Positions 1-6,441 of a DNA stretch of 14,726 nt are shown piece by piece. The stretch comes from Bacteroidota bacterium (GTDB lineage: Bacteria > Bacteroidota > Bacteroidia > Bacteroidales > UBA10428). The notes beneath the pieces were generated by a model. It saw only the letters and a list, made by a program, of their open reading frames with translations, made no database searches and was not told the origin of the DNA. Location: NCBI GenBank assembly GCA_029268165.1, contig JAJUGM010000031.1, forward strand, positions 1-14,726, in the 5' to 3' direction. The translations under genes and the position numbers were made by a program. The stretch's first letter is position 1. Each line of letters begins with the position of its first letter.

Positions 1-275
1 AAGTTTTGTTTTGTTACCTTCATTTATTCAAGCACGAAAACAAGATATTACTCAGGCTTGAATGAAAAAGAAATCAGCGGAGGAAATACACGCGAATATT
101 GTTACATTGCCGCGGGCGATGGACTTGCAGCAGTGTATATCACTGAAAATGGCGGAGCAGGCTCAATATATTATATATTAACTGATTACCCTAGCGGTAT
201 TAATATGCTTATAGACAACACGGGCGCTATTGCGCAGTTTAACGGACAAGCGCAGGAATACAGCTTCGATGCATG

Positions 276-317
276 CCTGCCAACCGTATCCCGATTTCAT
301 CGGGAGAAGGCTGGGAG
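276..317 (+). repeat. Palindromic in-frame insertion 1 in the RHS core
   Basis: The expected F-D-A-W-G-R-R-R is broken after F-D-A by 13 extra codons (39 bases net). The insert centres on a perfect 7-base inverted repeat, TCCCGAT at 289-295 and ATCGGGA at 299-305, with a 3-base loop. An outer imperfect stem pairs CCAACC (280-285) with GGCTGG (309-314). The frame is kept on both sides. The ancestral sequence is inferred from the family pattern, not from an aligned relative. Confidence 0.55.
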
Positions 318-429
318 CCGCAGAAGAAATCCCAATGACTGGAGCTATAACAATGTACCATCAGAGTTTTTGGTTTTTCGTGGTTTTACTGGCCATGAGC
401 ATCTTGAGGCTTTAAACCTTATTAACATG

Positions 430-447
430 TCCCGATGGCTATCGGGA
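430..447 (+). repeat. Palindromic in-frame insertion 2 in the RHS core
   Basis: TCCCGAT (430-436) and ATCGGGA (441-447) form a perfect 7-base stem with a GGCT loop. It sits where RHS cores usually read N-M-N-G-R-V-Y-D-P; here the protein reads N-M-S-R-W-L-S-G-D-R-V-Y-D-P, a net gain of five codons with the frame kept. The stem core is identical to that of insertion 1. Confidence 0.5.
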
Positions 448-600
448 GACAGGGTATATGATCCCATTCTCGGCCGCTTTCTGAGCCATGACAACTATGT
501 GCAGATGCCCGATGCCACCCAGTCGTTGTAAATTTCAGTTCAATTATATACCACTATTTCATTTCGATACAATCGGATAAAGAGTAACAAGCTTGGCAAA

Positions 601-622
601 TTTACATAGGGCCCTCTGTAAA
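601..622. repeat. 22-base near-perfect palindrome between the RHS fragment and the alkyltransferase-like gene
   Basis: TTTACA, T, AGGGCCCT, C, TGTAAA reads the same on both strands except for one mismatched pair. It lies in the 172-base gap between two convergent genes, so it could act as a weak bidirectional terminator, but no proper U-tract follows on either strand. A protein-binding site is an alternative. Confidence 0.4.
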
Positions 623-703
623 CAAATTTTGTCTGTCCATATATATTTGTTTATTCATCATACCTGGGTGAAATTCCTTTTTGATCTATGGTTGGTTTGC
701 CTG

Positions 704-1066
704 TTATTTCAGCTCTCTGGCCGGATCCCAGAATAGTTTTTTAAAGTCGTGCACATGGTCGTTAACAACAACAATACCTTCACTCTCGAGTAGTTCCTTC
801 ATGAGCGAAGGATGCCTGAAGTGATGTTTTCCGGTAAGCATTCCGTTGCGGTTTACAACACGGTGGGCGGGAACAAATTCCTTTTGTGTATGTGAAGCAT
901 TTAATGCCCATCCAACAGTACGTGCTGCCTGAGGTGATCCAATAAATGAGGCTATGGCACCATAAGAAGTTACCCTTCCTGCAGGAATAAGCCTTGTAAC
1001 ATCATACACTTTGGAAAAAAAGTCTGTGTGCTCATTTGTCCGGAATTTCTTCAATGATTTTGTCAT
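704..1066 (-). CDS. Alkyltransferase-like protein (ATL; MGMT DNA-binding domain without the acceptor cysteine)
   Basis: The 120-residue protein matches the DNA-binding half of O6-alkylguanine-DNA alkyltransferase: G-R-V-T-S-Y-G (30-36), the helix A-A-R-T-V-G (47-52) with the likely arginine finger Arg49, and the base-flipping Tyr35. The active-site motif reads P-A-H-R (66-69), where true transferases have P-C-H-R, so it cannot accept an alkyl group at that position. Known ATL proteins with Trp or Ala there bind O6-alkylguanine and flag it for nucleotide excision repair; that role is inferred here. The ATG at 1066 lies 35 bases inside the end of trmB, suggesting translational coupling as the last gene of the minus-strand cluster. 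The later in-frame TTG at 1054 would still overlap. No clear Shine-Dalgarno sequence precedes the start. Confidence 0.88.
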   Translation of the reverse strand: MTKSLKKFRTNEHTDFFSKVYDVTRLIPAGRVTSYGAIASFIGSPQAARTVGWALNASHTQKEFVPAHRVVNRNGMLTGKHHFRHPSLMKELLESEGIVVVNDHVHDFKKLFWDPARELK

Positions 1067-1724
1067 AGGGGAGTTTAAAACATAAATATTTTATGGTTAA
1101 ATTCATATCGAGGAACTGTTGCTCATAAAAGGTTTTTATAGAAAGTACAGGGTTTATGATTTCAGAAGCATATAAATTATCAGTATATTCAATAATTTCA
1201 AGTTGATTGTATTTCAAAAGGTCAAGTGTGTACCGGAAAAGCAAATCGTTATCAGTTTTAAGATGTATGGTTCCATCATCTTTCAGGAATTGCCTGTATA
1301 AATTTAAAAAACGGCCTGAAGTAAGCCGTTTGCGTTTTTTTTCTTTCTGAGGGTCAGGAAAGGTTAGCCATATTTCATCTACTTCTCCCTGAGCGAAGAA
1401 AGAATTAATAAATTCAATACGGGTTCTTAAAAAGCCAATGTTAGGAATATTTTCAATAAATGATGTTTTGGCGCCTTTCCAGATACGTGCGCCTTTAATG
1501 TCAATGCCGATATAATTTCGCTGCGGGAACAATCTTGCCATACCCACCGTATATTCTCCCTTACCGCATCCAAGTTCAAGGGTAATGGGGTTATTGTTTT
1601 TAAAAAAAAGGTTTTTCCATTGTCCCTTAAGCGGATGCTCTTTACGAAACACTTCGTCAAATGCCGGTTGGATAACGTGCGGAAAAGTATTCATTTCAGC
1701 AAACCGTTCGAGTTTTCTTTTCAC
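1032..1724 (-). CDS. trmB: tRNA (guanine-N7)-methyltransferase
   Basis: TrmB transfers a methyl group from S-adenosylmethionine to N7 of G46 in the tRNA variable loop. The 230-residue protein has the SAM-binding motif L-E-L-G-C-G-K-G-E (49-57), I-G-I-D-I-K-G-A-R (72-80) for the second strand of the Rossmann fold, the family signature W-L-T-F-P-D-P-Q (119-126) followed by a basic stretch, and H-L-K-T-D-N (154-159). Length is normal for the family. The start is a GTG (1722-1724), chosen because the basic start K-R-K-L-E-R-F-A-E is typical of Bacteroidota TrmB; the ATG at 1694 would remove it. It lies 30 bases after gldH, and its 3' end overlaps the next gene by 35 bases, so it is probably part of the holB-ricT-gldH transcript. 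Confidence 0.95.
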   Translation of the reverse strand: MKRKLERFAEMNTFPHVIQPAFDEVFRKEHPLKGQWKNLFFKNNNPITLELGCGKGEYTVGMARLFPQRNYIGIDIKGARIWKGAKTSFIENIPNIGFLRTRIEFINSFFAQGEVDEIWLTFPDPQKEKKRKRLTSGRFLNLYRQFLKDDGTIHLKTDNDLLFRYTLDLLKYNQLEIIEYTDNLYASEIINPVLSIKTFYEQQFLDMNLTIKYLCFKLPYDKIIEEIPDK

Positions 1725-1754
1725 GCTATTTTATAAGATTAGTGATTAGAACTA

Positions 1755-2222
1755 TTACTGCAATTTGTCAATCTGCAGTCCCACGCCCGATATGTTTTTA
1801 ATTTCAGCTTCCCTGAGGGCCTGTTCAATATCAAATGTATATATTCCCCGGTAGGGGAAGCGTATATTCATTTTAAACGGATGCCGGCTGGTATAAAGAT
1901 TGGCTGCCCCTTTTCCTAACCATCTGCCTTTTTCATCAGCCAGTGTGAGTTCAACGGTATCTTTCACTGAAAAACCGGCCGGCGAGGTGATGGTAACAAA
2001 CAGGTAAATATTGCTGAACTTGTAATTGGCAGTATTCCGGATAAGCAAATAAACGTTATGAGAACTTGCAGTATCAGTGATTGGAACATCAAAGTGCACA
2101 ATATTCTTATTGTTCCATTTGTTGCCTGGAATATCGGCAAACCGGTGAAAAATTTTGTTTTTATTACATGCTGAAAGCAGGCTGGTTAACAGCATTATCT
2201 GGAAAGCGTATCTGAACTTCAT
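1755..2222 (-). CDS. gldH: Gliding motility lipoprotein GldH
   Basis: The 155-residue product starts with a short basic stretch, a hydrophobic segment and the lipobox L-S-A-C, with Cys19 as the lipid-bearing residue, so it is an outer-membrane or periplasmic lipoprotein. The body, with F-H-R-F-A-D-I-P-G-N-K-W, an N-V-Y-L-L-I-R-N-T-A-N-Y strand region and G-I-Y-T-F-D-I-E-Q-A-L-R near the end, fits GldH. In Flavobacterium GldH is needed for gliding; many non-gliding relatives keep it, so motility cannot be concluded here. A longer frame reaches back to 2360, but only the ATG at 2220-2222 puts the signal sequence at the N-terminus, and it lies one base after the ricT stop. That contact implies coupled translation with ricT. 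Confidence 0.88.
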   Translation of the reverse strand: MKFRYAFQIMLLTSLLSACNKNKIFHRFADIPGNKWNNKNIVHFDVPITDTASSHNVYLLIRNTANYKFSNIYLFVTITSPAGFSVKDTVELTLADEKGRWLGKGAANLYTSRHPFKMNIRFPYRGIYTFDIEQALREAEIKNISGVGLQIDKLQ

Positions 2223-2223
2223 T

Positions 2224-3387
2224 TTACCGGGGTTTTCGTTTGTCTTTACTGTTATTTTTTTTAACCTGATTTTCGGCAGGCCGATCTTCGATATGCGAAA
2301 GGCTTTCAATGTCACCTGCATACTGATAGTCAATAATAGGAGCAATAGAAATGCTTTCAACGCTTTCCAGTTTTTTCACTTTTTCCCCTCTCTTATTCAT
2401 GGCAATAATTTCTTTTACCTGGTCAACAGTGAGGCAGGCTATATCAGAAGGCATATCCTTTTGCATTGAATACCACATCAGTCGCCTGAAAACATCAGTT
2501 TTTTGATGGTATGCGGGCCCCTGTTCGGTTTCAAGCGGTATGGAAGTATCGGGAAAATCTTTCTGGGCATCAATATAGGCAGGCAACTCATAGTTGAGGC
2601 AGCATTTCAGCTTACCACACTGCCCGGCAAGTTTCTGAGGATTAAGTGAAACTTCCTGATAACGGGCGGCACTGGTAGTAACCGATACGAAGTTTTTAAT
2701 CCATGTGCAACAGCATAGTTCCCGGCCGCACGAACCTATACCTCCTATTCGTCCGGCTTCCTGACGGGCCCCTATTTGTTTCATCTCAATACGCACTTTA
2801 AAGCGTTCGGCCAGTACTTTAATTAATTCACGGAAATCCACGCGGTCATCAGCTATATAATAAAAAATGGCCTTTGTACCATCTCCCTGATATTCAACAT
2901 CACCTATTTTCATTTCGAGCTTCAGCTCCTCGGCAATCTTTCTGGATTTGAGCATAGTACTGTGCTCAAGTGACATAGCTTCCACCCATTTTTCAATGTC
3001 AACCGGCTTGGCTTTCCGGTATATTTTTTTAAAGTCGGGATGATCAGGCTGCAGATTGTTTCGTAAAATCTGGCGTAAAACCAAAACCCCTGTTAGGGAT
3101 ACAATACCGATATCATGGCCTGGATTAGCTTCAACGGCAACAATATCGCCTCTTTTGAGTTTCAGATTGTTTACGTTTTTATAATAGCCCTTACGTGTGT
3201 TTTTAAACCGAACTTCAACAATATCAAAACGATGATATGTTTCAGGAATATCACTGAGCCAGTCGGTAGTATTCAGTTTATGGCAGCCGGTATCAATACA
3301 GGCAGACGATTCGGAAGAATCTTTAAGAATATAACTGCACCCCCGGCCATTGCAACCACCAGGTATATTTAGTTTTTCAATTTCCAT
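2224..3387 (-). CDS. ricT: PSP1-domain regulatory protein, RicT (YaaT) family
   Basis: The 387-residue protein has the PSP1 domain in its middle part and the family's cysteine cluster: G-I-G-S-C-G-R-E-L-C-C-C-T-W (216-229) and Q-C-G-K-L-K-C-C-L-N-Y-E (256-267). In Bacillus subtilis, RicT (YaaT) forms an iron-sulfur complex with RicA and RicF that affects RNA processing and developmental decisions; the role in Bacteroidota is unknown. The N-terminus adds four more cysteines (12, 17, 30, 35) in a G-C-x4-C ... C-x4-C pattern, suggesting a second metal site. The C-terminal tail (from about 370) is highly charged and probably disordered. The ATG at 3387 is well placed. Its stop is one base from the gldH start. 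A possible -7 box lies 79 bases upstream. Confidence 0.85.
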   Translation of the reverse strand: MEIEKLNIPGGCNGRGCSYILKDSSESSACIDTGCHKLNTTDWLSDIPETYHRFDIVEVRFKNTRKGYYKNVNNLKLKRGDIVAVEANPGHDIGIVSLTGVLVLRQILRNNLQPDHPDFKKIYRKAKPVDIEKWVEAMSLEHSTMLKSRKIAEELKLEMKIGDVEYQGDGTKAIFYYIADDRVDFRELIKVLAERFKVRIEMKQIGARQEAGRIGGIGSCGRELCCCTWIKNFVSVTTSAARYQEVSLNPQKLAGQCGKLKCCLNYELPAYIDAQKDFPDTSIPLETEQGPAYHQKTDVFRRLMWYSMQKDMPSDIACLTVDQVKEIIAMNKRGEKVKKLESVESISIAPIIDYQYAGDIESLSHIEDRPAENQVKKNNSKDKRKPR

Positions 3388-3465
3388 ACAATACGCTGTA
3401 AATGAAAGAAATAATCAGAATAAACACTTATTGTTAATAAGCGAATAAATATTACTTAATAAGTA

Positions 3466-3473
3466 CAAATTTA
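3466..3473 (-). promoter_or_regulatory. Possible ricT promoter -7 box
   Basis: On the minus strand these bases read TAAATTTG, a full match to the Bacteroidota -7 consensus TAnnTTTG, 79 bases before the ricT ATG. No convincing -33 TTG is present, and the 115-base gap is very AT-rich, so a chance match is possible. The same gap also holds a small inverted repeat, CTTATT/AATAAG at 3427-3441. Confidence 0.3.
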
Positions 3474-3502
3474 AATAATTTTGTTTTACCTGACGAATAA
3501 TA

Positions 3503-4630
3503 TCATACTGTTCTCAATAATTTCCCGATTTTCAGCGCGAGGTCAAGAAAAATAATTTTGCCGTTTCCGTTCCGTTCTATATCATGATATGCCTTATTAA
3601 GTTCTTCATTTAACAGAACAATATTTTTACCATTGATAAACTTAGAAAATTTAACTGAAAAATCGGCTTCTGTTTTTGTCAGGTAATTCAGGCATTCATT
3701 ATCAAAATGTTTAATCGCATTCTCTCGTATCATTTTCATTGAATAATCAAGAAATGTCTTTTGTTTCTCGCGGTTAAGCGCGTTCAGCTGATCTGTGAGC
3801 TTAAGTATGGCTGGCATATCAAATAAATAGCTTCTTCTCATGAATTCTCCGAATAAGTCAAAAAATCCACCATTATTTTCACTCTCCTGAAGTAGTTCAA
3901 GGGCTTTCCGATAATTACCTCCGGCCAGCCTTGAAATAATTTCAGCCTTTCCGCTTTCAATGCCATATTTCGATTTAAGGGTATTTATCATATCTTCTTT
4001 ATTAATCAATGGAACTTTAACCGGGAAACACCGTGAACGGATTGTAGGCAGCAGTGATTCAGTATTTTCGGCGATAAGGAAAAAGACAGTCATATCAGGA
4101 GGTTCCTCCAGAAGTTTCAGGAGTTTGTTTGAAGCTGCCTCATTCATTTTTTCTGCCATCCAGATAAGGGCAATTTTAAAATCCGATTCAAATGATTTGA
4201 AGGACAATTTTTTAAAGATTGCATCACTCTCTTTCTCTTTAATCAGGCCTTGTTTGTTTTCAAGTTCGATAAAAACATACCAGTCATTAAGGCTGGCATA
4301 AGGATTTTGCAGTACAAATGATCTCCATTCAACCAGAAAATCATCGCACAGCGGGTCCTGTTTTGAAGTCGTGCTATTAATTGGGTAAATAAAATGCAGA
4401 TCGGGATGGATAAGTTTGGTATATTTCAGGCAGCTTGGGCATTTTCCGCATGCATCTTCATCTTTTTCGCCCGTACATGAAATATATTGTGCATAGGCCA
4501 AGACCAGCGGCAATGCACCTGCCCCTTCAGGGCCAAAAAACAATTGTGCATGACTGATACGGCGATCTTTTACTGATTGTACCAGATTTTTCTTTAAAAC
4601 AGCCTGGCCGATTATTTCACTGAATAACAC
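3503..4630 (-). CDS. holB: DNA polymerase III clamp-loader subunit delta'
   Basis: The 375-residue protein has the delta' layout: an N-terminal I-I-G-Q start, S-H-A-Q-L-F-F-G-P-E-G-A-G (26-38) where the Walker A lysine and Ser/Thr are missing as expected for an ATP-inactive clamp-loader subunit, and a four-cysteine zinc site (52, 61, 64, 67; C-x2-C-x2-C at the end). The A-A-S-N-K-L-L-K-L-L-E-E-P-P segment and the R-S-R-C sensor-like motif follow. The C-terminal third is the less conserved collar domain. Delta' works with delta and the DnaX subunits to load the sliding clamp. The start is a GTG at 4628-4630; no ATG lies nearby, and the family begins with this same F-x-x-I-I-G-Q. It is first in the minus-strand cluster and diverges from pgk. 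Confidence 0.92.
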   Translation of the reverse strand: MLFSEIIGQAVLKKNLVQSVKDRRISHAQLFFGPEGAGALPLVLAYAQYISCTGEKDEDACGKCPSCLKYTKLIHPDLHFIYPINSTTSKQDPLCDDFLVEWRSFVLQNPYASLNDWYVFIELENKQGLIKEKESDAIFKKLSFKSFESDFKIALIWMAEKMNEAASNKLLKLLEEPPDMTVFFLIAENTESLLPTIRSRCFPVKVPLINKEDMINTLKSKYGIESGKAEIISRLAGGNYRKALELLQESENNGGFFDLFGEFMRRSYLFDMPAILKLTDQLNALNREKQKTFLDYSMKMIRENAIKHFDNECLNYLTKTEADFSVKFSKFINGKNIVLLNEELNKAYHDIERNGNGKIIFLDLALKIGKLLRTV

Positions 4631-4687
4631 TGATTTATGTTTAATAGAATGTCAAAATAAATAAATATCATGTATATTATATGACAG

Positions 4688-4695
4688 CAAATGTA
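4688..4695 (-). promoter_or_regulatory. Possible holB promoter -7 box
   Basis: The minus strand reads TACATTTG, a full match to TAnnTTTG, about 58 bases before the GTG of holB in the 117-base divergent gap with pgk. No good -33 element is visible. It is separated from the opposing pgk -7 box by only 16 bases, so the two promoters would compete. Confidence 0.35.
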
Positions 4696-4711
4696 AATAA
4701 AATAACTTTTT

Positions 4712-4719
4712 TATCTTTG
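4712..4719 (+). promoter_or_regulatory. Likely pgk promoter -7 box
   Basis: TATCTTTG matches the Bacteroidota -7 consensus TAnnTTTG and lies 28 bases before the pgk ATG, leaving a leader of roughly 20 bases. A -33 TTG at the usual distance is not evident. Confidence 0.5.
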
Positions 4720-4747
4720 TTTCACTAATAAATCAAAATTCATTAAC

Positions 4748-6010
4748 ATGCAAACTATAGATAAATACAATTTTAAGGGGAAGCGTGCCATTATTCGTGT
4801 TGATTTCAATGTGCCGCTCAATAAGCAAACTTTTGAAGTAACTGATGATACCCGTATAAGAGGGGCATTACCTACCATAAAAAAAGTATTGAGTGACGGA
4901 GGATCAGTTATTTTAATGTCGCACCTTGGAAGGCCAGATGGGAAGCCACAAGACAAATATTCGTTAAAGCATGTTGTACCTGCCATTGAGAAACTATTAG
5001 GCAAATCTGTGAAATTCGCCGGTGATTGCATGGGTGAAGCAGCTAAAAAGATGGCTGCAGAACTGAAACCTGGTGAAGTTATGCTGCTTGAAAACCTGAG
5101 GTTTTATGAAGAGGAGGAAGGCAAGCCTTATCATCTGGGCGAAGATGCAACCGATGAACAAAAGAAAGCCGCCAAGTCTGAAGTAAAGGAAAAACAGAAG
5201 CAATTTGTGAAACAGCTGGCAAGCTATGCCGATTGTTATGTAAATGATGCCTTTGGTACAGCTCATCGGGCTCATGCCTCAACTGCTCTTATAGCAGACC
5301 AATTTCCTGGCAACAGCATGTTTGGTTACCTGATTGAAAATGAACTAAAAGCAATGGACAAGGTGTTGCAGGCTCCTGAAAAGCCATTCACCGCTATTAT
5401 GGGAGGAGCCAAGGTTTCAGATAAAATTATGATTATTGAAAATCTCCTGAGCCGTGTTGACAATCTGATTATCGGAGGCGGTATGACTTATACATTTATT
5501 AAGGCACAAGGCGGAAAAATAGGTAAATCACTCTGTGAAGAAGATAAACTAGACCTTGCGCTTGAGTTGCTGAAAAAAGCAAAAGAAAAAGGTGTAAAAG
5601 TATATCTTCCGGTTGATGCGGTTAATGCCGATGCCTTTGATGCCAATGCAAACACCAGTGTTTCAAAAATTGATCAGACACCTGACGGATGGATGGGGCT
5701 TGATATTGGCGAAGAAACTATAAAGATATTCAGTGATGTAATTGAGAAATCAAAAACCATCTTGTGGAACGGTCCGATGGGTGTTTTTGAAATGGATAAA
5801 TTTGCTAAAGGCACATCGGCTATTGCACAGGCCATTGCACGGGCAACAGCTAAAGGTGCATTCAGCCTCATCGGTGGAGGCGACTCAGTGGCTGCCATCA
5901 ACAAAAACAAACTGGCTGACAAGGTAAGCTATGTTTCAACCGGCGGCGGCGCAATGCTCGAATATATGGAAGGAAAAGAACTGCCGGGTATAAAGGCAAT
6001 ACGGGGATAA
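4748..6010 (+). CDS. pgk: Phosphoglycerate kinase
   Basis: This cytoplasmic glycolytic enzyme converts 1,3-bisphosphoglycerate and ADP to 3-phosphoglycerate and ATP. Visible motifs are the N-terminal signature R-V-D-F-N-V-P-L (17-24), S-H-L-G-R-P (58-63) for substrate binding, N-D-A-F-G-T-A-H-R-A-H (166-176), G-G-A-K-V-S-D-K (219-226), W-N-G-P-M-G (340-345) and the nucleotide-binding G-G-G-D-S (376-380), ending in S-T-G-G-G-A. At 420 residues it is slightly longer than the common 390-400. The extra length is a lysine- and glutamate-rich stretch at about 121-153, between the two N-domain halves, which is common in this phylum. A -7 box lies just upstream, and a strong terminator 20 bases downstream makes it a single-gene unit. 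Confidence 0.98.
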   Translation: MQTIDKYNFKGKRAIIRVDFNVPLNKQTFEVTDDTRIRGALPTIKKVLSDGGSVILMSHLGRPDGKPQDKYSLKHVVPAIEKLLGKSVKFAGDCMGEAAKKMAAELKPGEVMLLENLRFYEEEEGKPYHLGEDATDEQKKAAKSEVKEKQKQFVKQLASYADCYVNDAFGTAHRAHASTALIADQFPGNSMFGYLIENELKAMDKVLQAPEKPFTAIMGGAKVSDKIMIIENLLSRVDNLIIGGGMTYTFIKAQGGKIGKSLCEEDKLDLALELLKKAKEKGVKVYLPVDAVNADAFDANANTSVSKIDQTPDGWMGLDIGEETIKIFSDVIEKSKTILWNGPMGVFEMDKFAKGTSAIAQAIARATAKGAFSLIGGGDSVAAINKNKLADKVSYVSTGGGAMLEYMEGKELPGIKAIRG

Positions 6011-6029
6011 AATCATATAAAAAAACCAC

Positions 6030-6071
6030 AATACCCGTTCGGACATTATTATGCCAACGGGTATTTTTTTT
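6030..6071 (+). terminator. Intrinsic terminator of pgk
   Basis: A perfect 10-base stem, AATACCCGTT (6030-6039) and AACGGGTATT (6056-6065), with a 16-base loop is followed by an unbroken T-tract through 6071. It starts 20 bases after the pgk stop codon. Confidence 0.9.
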
Positions 6072-6103
6072 ATGTTTGATTGCAACTATTTTACCTGTAT
6101 AAT

Positions 6104-6337
6104 TTAGTTACGAGCCATGAGCTGCGAGTTTAGTTGATTGTAAATTATAAATTACTTGAAAATAAACATGATGAATAACGATTTAAGAAGTAATATACGC
6201 AACAGACTTTCTTAAATCTTGAATCGCATGATGAATTTTTTACCAGCAATTTTATATATTGCCTTTTCTTCATTCTTCTTTTATCTTTAATTTTGTATCT
6301 TTTATCTGACCTCTCGCAGCTCGCAGCTCGCAACTAA
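6104..6337. repeat. 234-base element bounded by imperfect 25-base inverted repeats (pgk-proC gap)
   Basis: The left arm (6104-6128) and right arm (6313-6337) are complementary at 21 of 25 positions, including a perfect 10-base block GAGCTGCGAG/CTCGCAGCTC. The right arm is itself three tandem heptamers, CTCGCAG twice and CTCGCAA (6313-6333). Inside lies a perfect 10-base inverted repeat, GATTTAAGAA (6180-6189) and TTCTTAAATC (6209-6218), flanked on both sides by the direct repeat CATGATGAAT (6167-6176 and 6227-6236). No credible gene lies inside; the open frame on the minus strand has no family features. It accounts for most of the 431-base gap between pgk and proC. It may be a miniature transposable element, a structured RNA, or decayed repeat sequence. 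Confidence 0.5.
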
Positions 6338-6373
6338 TATATTCATAAAGCCCCATTCTTTATAATAATTTCT

Positions 6374-6405
6374 TTTGTTCTTTTGTAAATAGCGTATTAC
6401 TTTTA
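6374..6405 (+). promoter_or_regulatory. Possible proC promoter
   Basis: TTTG (6374-6377) and TACTTTTA (6398-6405) are separated by 20 bases, matching the Bacteroidota -33/-7 spacing; the -7 box has seven of eight consensus positions. It would give a leader of about 30 bases before the proC ATG. Confidence 0.4.
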
Positions 6406-6441
6406 CAAATTAACAAATAAACCTTTACTAATTTAAATCCT

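Larger units (their letters stand above)
1..531 (+). pseudogene. 3' fragment of an RHS-repeat protein gene, truncated in the core domain
   Basis: The reading frame is open from base 1, so the gene starts outside the window; the first possible start inside is a TTG at 58, which is not believable as a true start. The translation carries RHS/YD core signatures: YYILTDY, a run like IDNTGAIAQ, YSFDA, RRRNPNDW, FRGFTGHEHL, RVYDP and LGRFLSHDNYVQMPDATQSL. RHS proteins are large surface or secreted repeat proteins whose core is normally followed by N-R-Y-x-Y-x-x-N-N-P and a variable toxin-like tip. Here a TAA comes straight after QSL, and no continuation is visible in any frame. The usual L-G-S of the core reads P-S-G. 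Two insertions carrying TCCCGAT/ATCGGGA palindromes replace W-G after YSFDA and N-G before RVYDP, both in frame. I read it as a decaying or orphan RHS tail. The family is clear; non-functionality is inferred. Confidence 0.75.

Noticed and set aside
2223..2360. N-terminal extension of gldH to an upstream start at 2360
   Set aside because: It overlaps the end of ricT by 137 bases and would bury the lipoprotein signal sequence in the middle of the protein.
3503..4630. holB as DnaX (gamma/tau), since it has an AAA+ clamp-loader layout
   Set aside because: The Walker A lysine is missing and the length and short form fit delta', not the ATP-binding DnaX subunit.
6145..6333. Open frame of 62 codons on the minus strand inside the repeat element between pgk and proC
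   Set aside because: Its start falls in the tandem heptamers, its sequence follows the inverted repeats, it has no family features and no promoter; it looks like a by-product of the repeats.
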